Shown in pieces: positions 42,098 through 49,570 of a DNA stretch of 64,000 bases. Source of the DNA: Aestuariivivens insulae (GTDB taxonomy: Bacteria; Bacteroidota; Bacteroidia; Flavobacteriales; Flavobacteriaceae). Location: positions 62,001 to 126,000 of the forward strand of contig NZ_JAKMCS010000009.1 in assembly GCF_022662195.1 (NCBI RefSeq). The letters are read 5' to 3'. Under the pieces are notes generated by a model that was given only the letters and a program-made list of their open reading frames with translations, made no database searches and was not told the origin of the DNA. A program made the translations under genes and the position numbers. Position 1 is the stretch's first letter. Each line of letters starts with the position of its first letter.

Positions 42098-44236
42098 ATG
42101 AAAAACAGCTTAATTATTCTGTCTCTAAGTTTTACTTTTGCCGTTTCCTGCAAAAAAGATAAACCTATGGATGAAAATATGATAGACATAAAAGCTCCGG
42201 TAGCTAAAAAAATTCCTGAGCAACTAAAGATTCATAATGACATTAGGATAGATAACTACTACTGGCTTAATGATAGAGAAAATGAAGATGTTATAGCCTA
42301 TTTGAATGCCGAAAACGACTATACCAAACGTATGATGCAGCATACCGAAGGGTTTCAAAAGGCACTTTTTGAGGAAATGAAAGGTAGAATTAAGGAAGAT
42401 GATACCACAGTGCCTTATAAATTAAATGGCTATTGGTATTTAACACGCTATGAAACAGGTAAGGATTATCCTGTTTATGTCCGTAAAAAAGACAGCCTAG
42501 AAGCTCCCGAAGAAATTCTTTTCGATTGTAATGTTATGGCCAAGGATCATGCCTATTTTAATTTGGGAGGTATTTCCATAAGTCCAGATAATACCATGGC
42601 GGCTTTTTCTACTGATATTGTTAGCAGGAGGCAGTACACTATTCAAATAAAAAATTTAATTACTGGAGAGTTGTATCCAGACAAGATTACAAACACTACA
42701 GGAAGCGCCACATGGGCAAACGATAACAAAACCCTGTTTTATTCTAGGAAAGATGAAGTGACATTAAGGTCCCATAAAATTTTCAAGCATACTTTAAATA
42801 CTAATGAGACAGAAGATGCAGAGGTTTATCATGAGGCAGATGAAACGTTTAACACGTTTGTTTATAAAACCAAATCGCGAAAATATATAGTTATTGGATC
42901 TTCAAGTACTTTAACTACAGAGTATCGTTTTCTTAATGCAGATATGCCTAATGGGGAATTTAAAGTATTTCAAGAGCGTACACGGGAATTGGACTATAGT
43001 ATATCTCACTATGGAGACCATTTTTATATTATAGCCAATAGTGATGGCGCCACCAATTTTAAGCTTTTAAAAACGAGTGAGCTACAAACCGAAAAAAAAT
43101 ATTGGGAGGAACTCATACCACATCGTGAAGATGTTTTAATTGAAGACATTGAAATTTTTAAGAATTATCTTGTAGTTAATGAGCGTGAAAATGGTTTAAA
43201 CCGATTACGCATTATAGGTTGGAACGGAGAAGAAGATTATTATATGCCCTTCAACAGCGAAACCTATACAGCATATATAGGCAATAACCCCGATTTTGAT
43301 AGTGAGGTATTGCGATATGGATTTAACTCTCTAACGACCCCGAGTGCGGTTATTGATTACAACTTAAAAACGAAAACAAGTGAAATTAAAAAAGAACAAG
43401 AAGTACTAGGAGGAACGTTTAAAAAAGAAAATTATGAATCCAAGCGTATTTGGGCCACTGCAAGGGATGGCGTTAAGATTCCTATATCGCTAGTGTATAG
43501 AAAAGGGATTAAGTTGGATGGAAATAATCCTTTGTTGCAATATGCCTATGGCTCTTATGGTTCTACAATAGACCCATCATTTTCCAGTATACGGTTAAGT
43601 CTATTGGATCGTGGTTTTATTTATGCCATAGCACATATTAGAGGTGGTGAGTATTTGGGGAGGCATTGGTACGAAAGTGGTAAGTTGTTAAGCAAGAAGA
43701 ATACATTTACAGACTTTATAGACTGCTCAAAATATTTAATTGAACAAGGATATACTTCAAAAGACCATTTGTATGCTTACGGTGGATCGGCGGGAGGATT
43801 GCTAGTGGGAGCTGTAATCAATATGAATCCAGAGTTGTATAAAGGCGTTTTGGCAGCAGTACCCTTTGTAGATGTAGTCACAACCATGTTAGACGACTCT
43901 ATACCATTAACCACCGGAGAATATGACGAATGGGGGAATCCAAATGATAAGGATTACTATCATTATTTGAAATCGTATTCCCCATACGACAATGTAGAAG
44001 CCAAAAATTACCCTAACATGTTGGTAACAACAGGGCTTCATGATTCCCAAGTGCAATACTGGGAGCCGGCCAAATGGGTAGCTAAATTACGAGAGCTAAA
44101 AACAGACAATAATAAGTTATTACTGCATACCGATATGGACTCTGGGCATGGAGGGGCTTCAGGGCGTTTTGAAAGCTTAAAAGAAGTGGCTTTGGAATAC
44201 GCATTTTTACTAGATTTAGAAGGAATTACCCACTAA
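42098..44236 (+). CDS. S9 prolyl oligopeptidase/oligopeptidase B-like lipoprotein
   Basis: 712 residues. The N-terminus LSFTFAVSCKKDKP contains a lipobox with Cys at 18, so it is probably a lipoprotein. An N-terminal beta-propeller (about 70-430) is followed by the alpha/beta-hydrolase peptidase domain: Ser in YGGSAGGLLVG near 563, Asp in GLHDSQVQYWEP near 649, and His in SGHGGASGR near 684. The HIRGGEYLGRHWYE motif is characteristic of the oligopeptidase B / prolyl oligopeptidase group. It cleaves short peptides, OpB-type members after basic residues. An envelope location fits peptide uptake by these bacteria. Confidence 0.88.
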   Translation: MKNSLIILSLSFTFAVSCKKDKPMDENMIDIKAPVAKKIPEQLKIHNDIRIDNYYWLNDRENEDVIAYLNAENDYTKRMMQHTEGFQKALFEEMKGRIKEDDTTVPYKLNGYWYLTRYETGKDYPVYVRKKDSLEAPEEILFDCNVMAKDHAYFNLGGISISPDNTMAAFSTDIVSRRQYTIQIKNLITGELYPDKITNTTGSATWANDNKTLFYSRKDEVTLRSHKIFKHTLNTNETEDAEVYHEADETFNTFVYKTKSRKYIVIGSSSTLTTEYRFLNADMPNGEFKVFQERTRELDYSISHYGDHFYIIANSDGATNFKLLKTSELQTEKKYWEELIPHREDVLIEDIEIFKNYLVVNERENGLNRLRIIGWNGEEDYYMPFNSETYTAYIGNNPDFDSEVLRYGFNSLTTPSAVIDYNLKTKTSEIKKEQEVLGGTFKKENYESKRIWATARDGVKIPISLVYRKGIKLDGNNPLLQYAYGSYGSTIDPSFSSIRLSLLDRGFIYAIAHIRGGEYLGRHWYESGKLLSKKNTFTDFIDCSKYLIEQGYTSKDHLYAYGGSAGGLLVGAVINMNPELYKGVLAAVPFVDVVTTMLDDSIPLTTGEYDEWGNPNDKDYYHYLKSYSPYDNVEAKNYPNMLVTTGLHDSQVQYWEPAKWVAKLRELKTDNNKLLLHTDMDSGHGGASGRFESLKEVALEYAFLLDLEGITH

Positions 44237-44251
44237 TAAAAAAAAATGTGC

Positions 44252-44259
44252 TATTTTTG
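44252..44259 (+). promoter_or_regulatory. -7 element of the cysteine-synthase-like gene
   Basis: TATTTTTG; no clear TTG at the expected spacing upstream. Confidence 0.5.
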
Positions 44260-44318
44260 CAAGGTTTTAAGGTTGTCGTAATTTTGCTTAGGATTATAGC
44301 GGCTATTAAAAGTAATCT

Positions 44319-45356
44319 ATGAAACATAAAAATCAAGTTTTTGATAATGTCTTAGATTTAGTAGGTCATACACCTCTTGTAAGACTTAATAAATTTACTG
44401 CAGACTTCAAGGGGAGTTATTTTGCAAAAGTTGAATCTTTTAACCCAGGTAACTCATCAAAAGACCGCATTGCTCTTTATATTATTGAACAGGCCGAAAA
44501 GCAAGGTATATTAAAACCTGGCGACACCATTATTGAAACTACCTCTGGTAATACGGGGTTTAGTATTGCAATGGTTAGCATTATTAAAGGTTACGATTGT
44601 GTATTGGCTGTAAGTTCAAAGTCTTCTGCAGATAAAATAGATATGCTAAAGACCATGGGGGCCAAAGTTTATGTGTGCCCAGCCCATGTAAGTGCCGACG
44701 ACCCGAGGTCCTATTATCAAGTGGCAAAACGCTTACATGAAGAAATAAAAGGCTCTGTCTATATCAATCAATACTTTAATAAATTAAATATTGATGCACA
44801 CTACAAAAGTACAGGTCCAGAAATATGGGAACAGACCAATGGTGAAATCACCCATTTAGTAGCCTGTAGTGGAACAGGAGGAACTATTTCTGGTACGGCA
44901 AGATATTTAAAAGAGCAAAATCCAAATATTAAGGTTATAGGTGTAGATGCTTTTGGTTCGGTTATTAAAAAATATCATGAAACTAAAGAGTTTGATGAAA
45001 ATGAGATTTATCCTTACAGGATAGAAGGTTTAGGGAAAAATTTAATTCCTACTGCTACAGATTTTGATATTATTGATGATTTTGTGAAAGTTACAGACGA
45101 AGATAGTGCACATACTGCCCGAGCTATTGCTAAAACAGAAGGCATGTTTGTGGGGTACACTTCGGGTGCTGCAATGCAAGCTATAAAACAGTTAAATGAA
45201 CAAGGTGAATTTAAAAAGGGTGATAAGGTAGTTGTTATTTTTCCCGATCATGGTTCACGTTACATGAGTAAGGTATACAGTGACAAATGGATGAATGAGC
45301 AAGGGTTTTTCGATAGTATCAACGAAGCTGCAGAGAGCATTCAGTATATAAAATAA
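44319..45356 (+). CDS. PLP-dependent cysteine synthase-like enzyme; candidate cysteate synthase
   Basis: 345 residues, fold type II PLP enzyme. The PLP lysine is in [14 protein letters not shown] near residue 48, the substrate loop is [13 protein letters not shown], and the phosphate loop is [10 protein letters not shown] near 188. Generic annotation would be cysteine synthase or cystathionine beta-synthase. The next gene is a serine-palmitoyltransferase-like enzyme; in published capnine (sulfonolipid) pathways of Bacteroidota, a cysteine-synthase-like enzyme makes L-cysteate for that condensing enzyme. So cysteate synthase is a reasonable proposal, though an ordinary cysteine synthase cannot be excluded by eye. 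Confidence 0.85.
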   Translation: MKHKNQVFDNVLDLVGHTPLVRLNKFTADFKGSYFAKVESFNPGNSSKDRIALYIIEQAEKQGILKPGDTIIETTSGNTGFSIAMVSIIKGYDCVLAVSSKSSADKIDMLKTMGAKVYVCPAHVSADDPRSYYQVAKRLHEEIKGSVYINQYFNKLNIDAHYKSTGPEIWEQTNGEITHLVACSGTGGTISGTARYLKEQNPNIKVIGVDAFGSVIKKYHETKEFDENEIYPYRIEGLGKNLIPTATDFDIIDDFVKVTDEDSAHTARAIAKTEGMFVGYTSGAAMQAIKQLNEQGEFKKGDKVVVIFPDHGSRYMSKVYSDKWMNEQGFFDSINEAAESIQYIK

Positions 45357-45377
45357 TTGAGATATTCAATTACCAGA

Positions 45378-45420
45378 AGAGGCAACATTTATTGTATCAG
45401 CAGTATGTTGCCTCTTTTTT
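45378..45420 (+). terminator. Intrinsic terminator after the cysteine-synthase-like gene
   Basis: Stem AGAGGCAACA / TGTTGCCTCT with an 18-base loop and a T run. It separates this gene from the next, so the two are not simply one operon. Confidence 0.85.
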
Positions 45421-45472
45421 GTTTTATCTGTAATTGTGTATTAAAAAATTATGCTCAAACCATTTAAATATT

Positions 45473-45544
45473 TAATTTTGCAAGCTGAACCAAGGTCTTA
45501 AGTTTTTTACTTACATCATAACGTTAAAAGTATTATTAGCTTTG
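45473..45544 (+). promoter_or_regulatory. Two candidate -7 boxes upstream of the acyltransferase gene
   Basis: TAATTTTG at 45473-45480 and TAGCTTTG at 45537-45544. Either could drive the gene starting at 45577. Confidence 0.4.
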
Positions 45545-45576
45545 CCTTAAATTAATAGCATTAACATTTAGAATAA

Positions 45577-46836
45577 ATGAGAGATTTATTTGATAAGATT
45601 TATAAAGATAAAGGGCCATTAGGAAAATGGGCTTCCCAAGCTGAAGGTTATTTTGTTTTTCCAAAATTAGAAGGAGAAATATCAAATCGCATGAAGTTTC
45701 AAGGAAAGGAAGTAATTACTTGGAGTATTAATGATTATTTAGGCTTGGCCAATCATCCTGAAGTACGAAAAGTTGATGCCGAAGCTGCCGCCCAATATGG
45801 TTCAGCTTATCCAATGGGTGCAAGAATGATGTCTGGTCACACAGACTTACATGAAAAGCTTCAGAACGAATTGGCTGCATTTGTTAATAAACAAGCTGCT
45901 TATCTTTTAAATTTTGGTTACCAAGGAATGGTGTCTACTATTGATGCTTTAGTAGCCAAAGACGATATTATTGTTTACGATGTTGATGCCCATGCCTGTA
46001 TTATTGATGGTGTGCGTTTACATATGGGCAAGCGTTTTACCTATAAGCATAATGATGTAGAAAGTTTAGAGAAAAATCTGGAGCGTGCCACTAAAATGGC
46101 AGAGCAAACAGGAGGAGGTATCTTAGTGATTTCTGAAGGGGTTTTTGGAATGCGAGGCGAACAAGGCCGATTAAAGGAAATCGCTGCACTTAAAAAGAAA
46201 TTTAATTTCAGGCTGTTTGTTGATGATGCCCATGGTTTTGGAACCCTAGGTGCTACTGGAGCTGGAACAGGAGAGGAGCAAGGTGTTCAAGACGAGATAG
46301 ATGTCTATTTCGCTACGTTCGCTAAATCTATGGCTAGTACAGGAGCATTTATTGCAGGAGACCAAGAAATTATAGATTATTTAAAATACAATTTGCGTTC
46401 ACAAATGTTCGCTAAATCATTGCAAATGCAGTTGGTTGTTGGTGCACTTAAACGTTTGGATATGTTAAAGACCATGCCATCGTTAAAGCAAAATCTTTGG
46501 ACAATTGTTAATGCTTTACAATCTGGATTAAAAGCAAGAGGTTTTGATATTGGAACAACACAAAGTTGTGTGACTCCAGTATATTTAAAAGGAAGTATTC
46601 CTGAGGCTATGGCCTTGGTAAAAGACCTTAGAGAGAATTATGGAATATTTTGTTCTATAGTGGTTTATCCAGTAATACCTAAAGGATTAATTCTATTGAG
46701 AATGATCCCTACAGCAACACATACGTTACAGGATGTAGAAGATACACTGGATGCTTTTGATGCCATTAGAGATCGTTTAGATAATGGTACCTATAAGCGT
46801 TTGTCTGCAGCAGTTATGGCTGCTATGGGTGAGTAA
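45577..46836 (+). CDS. Alpha-oxoamine synthase (serine palmitoyltransferase/CapB-like)
   Basis: 419 residues of the KBL/SPT/AONS family. MSGHTDLHEKLQNELAAF, the FVDDAHGFGTLG motif (PLP Asp and His) and the Schiff-base lysine in TFAKSMASTGAF near residue 249 are present. SPT condenses serine with an acyl thioester to start sphingolipids; the close relative CapB uses cysteate and makes 3-ketocapnine for sulfonolipids. The neighbouring cysteine-synthase-like gene favours the cysteate reaction here. Alternatives are a true SPT or glycine C-acetyltransferase. The protein is a soluble homodimer by family. Confidence 0.85.
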   Translation: MRDLFDKIYKDKGPLGKWASQAEGYFVFPKLEGEISNRMKFQGKEVITWSINDYLGLANHPEVRKVDAEAAAQYGSAYPMGARMMSGHTDLHEKLQNELAAFVNKQAAYLLNFGYQGMVSTIDALVAKDDIIVYDVDAHACIIDGVRLHMGKRFTYKHNDVESLEKNLERATKMAEQTGGGILVISEGVFGMRGEQGRLKEIAALKKKFNFRLFVDDAHGFGTLGATGAGTGEEQGVQDEIDVYFATFAKSMASTGAFIAGDQEIIDYLKYNLRSQMFAKSLQMQLVVGALKRLDMLKTMPSLKQNLWTIVNALQSGLKARGFDIGTTQSCVTPVYLKGSIPEAMALVKDLRENYGIFCSIVVYPVIPKGLILLRMIPTATHTLQDVEDTLDAFDAIRDRLDNGTYKRLSAAVMAAMGE

Positions 46837-46859
46837 TGAAAATTAAAAATATAGCTTAT

Positions 46860-46893
46860 AAAAAAAACCGATTCAAATTGAATCGGTTTTTTT
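46860..46893. terminator. Bidirectional terminator between acyltransferase and GNAT genes
   Basis: AAAAAACCGATTCAA / TTGAATCGGTTTTTT palindrome with flanking A and T runs. Confidence 0.85.
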
Positions 46894-46901
46894 ATTTTTT
46901 A

Positions 46902-48023
46902 TTAAGCAATATCTTTTCTATATGTTTTTCGGCGTTTATAAACCTTTGGCCCAAAATGCTTCCATATTTGTTGTATTGCTATATTGTCCTCCAACTCTGG
47001 GGTTCTATAGCAAGTTTGAATGCCTTTTTCGCTAAACACCTTGTAATATTCATTGAAAATAACGGCATGCACACCTTTATGTTGAAAATCTGGACGGATA
47101 CCAATTAAATAAAAAATAACATCCTTGCCATTTTTTTTGGCCTGTAAAATATGCTTAAAACCTAAAGGGAACAATTTTCCTTTAGCTTTCTGCAAGGCTT
47201 TAGAGAAACTAGGCATAACAATGGCAAAACCGATTAGGTTATCGTCTTTGTCCATTACAAATTTAATGTATTCCGGGTTAACAAAACTTATGAATTTCTC
47301 TTTGAAATAGGCTTTTTGGATATCGTTAATCGCCACAAAAGAAGATAGTGCTGCATAGGTTTCATTGAATAAATCGAACATTTTATCCACATATGGCATA
47401 ACATCTTCTGTCTTATTGAAGTTCAATGCTCTTAACTGATAGCGTTTTTTAATAAGTTCGTTGGCCTTGGCAAAAGTATCTGGATTTACATTCTTAAAAT
47501 CAAACTTACTCTCTATATATGATTTTTCCACCTTATAACTTGCAGTTTCATAGTGCTTAACATAGTAGGGGTGGTTGTACCAGGTTACCATCGGGCCTAC
47601 CTCGTCGAAACCTTCTGTTAGCACACCTACTTTATCTAAATTTGAGAATCCTACGGGACCTTCAATATACTCTAGATTGTTTTCTCTCCCTATTTCTTCC
47701 ACTTTGTTCAAAAGTGTTTGGGAAACTTCTGGATCATCGACAAAATCAAACCAGCCAAAGCGCATCTTTTTCTGATTTTGCTCTTTAACTTCAATCCAAT
47801 TAATAATAGCTACAATCCTGCCAACTATTTCGTTATTCCTGTAAGCTAAAAACAAACGTGCTTCAGCATCATTAAAAACTGGATTTTCCTTTTTGTCGAA
47901 AGTTTTCATTTCCTGGCTTATTATTGGAGGAACCCAGTATTTAGAGTTTTTATATAACTTAAACGGAAACTTAACAAATGCTTTTAAGTCCTTCTTATTG
48001 TTTACTTCTTTTAGTGTAATCAT
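46902..48023 (-). CDS. GNAT-like acyltransferase; candidate N-acyltransferase of lipid synthesis
   Basis: About 373 residues, twice a simple GNAT. The C-terminal half has the acetyl-CoA-type loop RPDFQHKGVHAVIFNEYY and an ending KHFGPKVYKRRKTYRKDI. The N-terminal half begins MITLKEVNNKKDLKAFVKFP and has EGPVGFSNLDKVGVLTEGFD. A TTG six codons upstream is in frame but overlaps the preceding gene; ATG at 48023 leaves a 10-base gap and is preferred. It converges on the SPT/CapB-like gene. GNAT-type proteins act as bacterial ceramide synthases in other phyla, so N-acylation of the capnine or sphingoid base is a possibility, but this is inference. Confidence 0.7.
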   Translation of the reverse strand: MITLKEVNNKKDLKAFVKFPFKLYKNSKYWVPPIISQEMKTFDKKENPVFNDAEARLFLAYRNNEIVGRIVAIINWIEVKEQNQKKMRFGWFDFVDDPEVSQTLLNKVEEIGRENNLEYIEGPVGFSNLDKVGVLTEGFDEVGPMVTWYNHPYYVKHYETASYKVEKSYIESKFDFKNVNPDTFAKANELIKKRYQLRALNFNKTEDVMPYVDKMFDLFNETYAALSSFVAINDIQKAYFKEKFISFVNPEYIKFVMDKDDNLIGFAIVMPSFSKALQKAKGKLFPLGFKHILQAKKNGKDVIFYLIGIRPDFQHKGVHAVIFNEYYKVFSEKGIQTCYRTPELEDNIAIQQIWKHFGPKVYKRRKTYRKDIA

Positions 48024-48033
48024 ATATGTTTGC

Positions 48034-49032
48034 CTAGTCAAAATCTACTGTATCTCTTTTTTGTCTTTTATTAGTAGATGTGGTGTTTTTAGTCTTATTT
48101 CGTCTGGCTTGCCTTTTGCCTTCTTCTTTTGCTGAACCTCCATTGTCTATGTGTTCTGATTCTTTATCCTGATGAAAGTCAAAACGATAGGAAGCTCCTA
48201 AATTAACACCAAATACAGCAGGAGTGTCTTTGGTGTTGAATGTTATTGCGGTATCCAATTGAAAATTTTTGCTCCACAGGTAGGCGCCTCCAAACCGAAA
48301 TAAATTATCGGCATAAAAGTCACTTTTAATGCCTTGGGTCTCACCAAAGACAACCCATTGTGGACTGAAGGAGTGCGTTAATGTGAGGATATATTGAAAA
48401 TCGGATTGATCCGTTCCTATTCTATCCTTGATCAAATTCATTACAAATACCCATCCGCCAGCAAAATTGTTTTGTGTGGCGATCATAATCTTTGGACTGA
48501 AACCTTCTATGCCTGCAGCAGTATACGGATTATTCTCAGTATCATAATTAACCCCTGCGTATACTGATACTGCTGGGATTAACGAGCTCCATTTAAACCT
48601 ATGGTTAGCCTTCCAGCTATAAAGGTTTGGCTTATCATCTGCATTTTTATAAGGATCATAAACTAAATATTTAGCTCCTAAAGCGACATGTTTAAAATTA
48701 GAACGATCTTCTTCAAAAGGAATACTGGAAAAATAGGTTTTGGTGTCGTTTTGGTAGGTTCCTTCTATATTAAGTTCCAATTCTTCCCATAGCAAACCAT
48801 AACGGGCTGCAAAATCAACACCAAACCCAGAAACTTCGGTTCTTAAGGCGGGTGTCCTTTTTTCGTTTATTAAGTATGGCCCCACCTCTAATTGCAACAC
48901 ATTGGTGCCTACCGAAAAAGCGCTTCTGGAAACACCGGGCCTATTCGAGTTTATAACATCTGTATATTGAGCGAAGGATAATGTGCTTATGGTCAAACAC
49001 ATGATCATAATAGTAGATTTGATAGGCTTCAT
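48034..49032 (-). CDS. Outer-membrane transporter-like protein (phenol degradation MetA type)
   Basis: 332 residues with a signal peptide (MIMCLTISTLSFAQYTDVI). NSNRPGVSRSAFSVGTNVLQ and repeated beta-strands (VSVYAGVNYDTENNPYTAAG, FGETQGIKSDFYADNLFRFG) match the barrel family annotated as transporter or MetA-pathway of phenol degradation. After the last strand (LGASYRFDF) comes an unusual 45-residue tail rich in Lys/Arg/Glu/Thr (KRQARRNKTKNTTSTNKRQK). It is followed by the GNAT gene after 10 bases, likely one operon. Its upstream region shares a promoter block with prfB. Confidence 0.75.
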   Translation of the reverse strand: MKPIKSTIMIMCLTISTLSFAQYTDVINSNRPGVSRSAFSVGTNVLQLEVGPYLINEKRTPALRTEVSGFGVDFAARYGLLWEELELNIEGTYQNDTKTYFSSIPFEEDRSNFKHVALGAKYLVYDPYKNADDKPNLYSWKANHRFKWSSLIPAVSVYAGVNYDTENNPYTAAGIEGFSPKIMIATQNNFAGGWVFVMNLIKDRIGTDQSDFQYILTLTHSFSPQWVVFGETQGIKSDFYADNLFRFGGAYLWSKNFQLDTAITFNTKDTPAVFGVNLGASYRFDFHQDKESEHIDNGGSAKEEGKRQARRNKTKNTTSTNKRQKRDTVDFD

Positions 49033-49093
49033 AATTAATATGTTAGATGATATCTTGCGGTATCTTGGTTAAATTTACTTAATAATAGGTTCT

Positions 49094-49130
49094 CAAAAGT
49101 ACATGAATTTTTTCATTTTGAAAATTAGCA
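49094..49130 (-). promoter_or_regulatory. Promoter/operator block, second copy of the prfB upstream motif
   Basis: TACTTTTG (minus strand, 49101-49094), dyad ATGAA-N4-TTCAT (49103-49116) and an AT-rich tract. Nearly identical to 36683-36720. Confidence 0.55.
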
Positions 49131-49234
49131 AAAGCCAAATAAAAAAATCTCTTAAACTAACCACAGGCATACCAAGGGCAGATATTTTATGGTTTTTTTA
49201 TCATTTATAAACGGTTTTTAAACCTACAGAATTG

Positions 49235-49242
49235 TATTTTTG
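49235..49242 (+). promoter_or_regulatory. -7 element of the DUF4834-like gene
   Basis: TATTTTTG, 14 bases before the ATG. Confidence 0.5.
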
Positions 49243-49256
49243 TAAAAAATAAGTTT

Positions 49257-49541
49257 ATGTTACAGCAAGCTTCTGCAACTGGATTAGTAAGGATGATACT
49301 TATTATTCTGCTTATCTATTTCGGAATAAAAATTATATCCCGCTTACTAAGTCCGTTTTTAATAAAGTATGTGTCCAAGAAAGCGGAACAACGCTTTGGT
49401 GAACAGTTTGGCCAATTCCAAAGAAATGCCCAGCAAGAAAAACCAAAAAAAGAAGGGGAGGTCACTATTGATAAGATGCCCAATACGAAAACATCCAATA
49501 AAGATGTAGGAGACTATGTGGATTACGAAGAAATTGATTAA
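49257..49541 (+). CDS. DUF4834-like small membrane protein
   Basis: 94 residues: one N-terminal helix (MILIILLIYFGIKIISRLL) followed by a hydrophilic tail (RFGEQFGQFQRNAQQEKPKK) and an acidic end (DVGDYVDYEEID). It resembles the DUF4834 family, usually found next to YfhO genes in Bacteroidota, as here (29-base gap). Function unknown. The tyrosine-containing acidic end is conserved in the relatives I recall. Confidence 0.65.
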   Translation: MLQQASATGLVRMILIILLIYFGIKIISRLLSPFLIKYVSKKAEQRFGEQFGQFQRNAQQEKPKKEGEVTIDKMPNTKTSNKDVGDYVDYEEID

Positions 49542-49570
49542 TTTCACGACCATAGTTTTAAAATACATCT

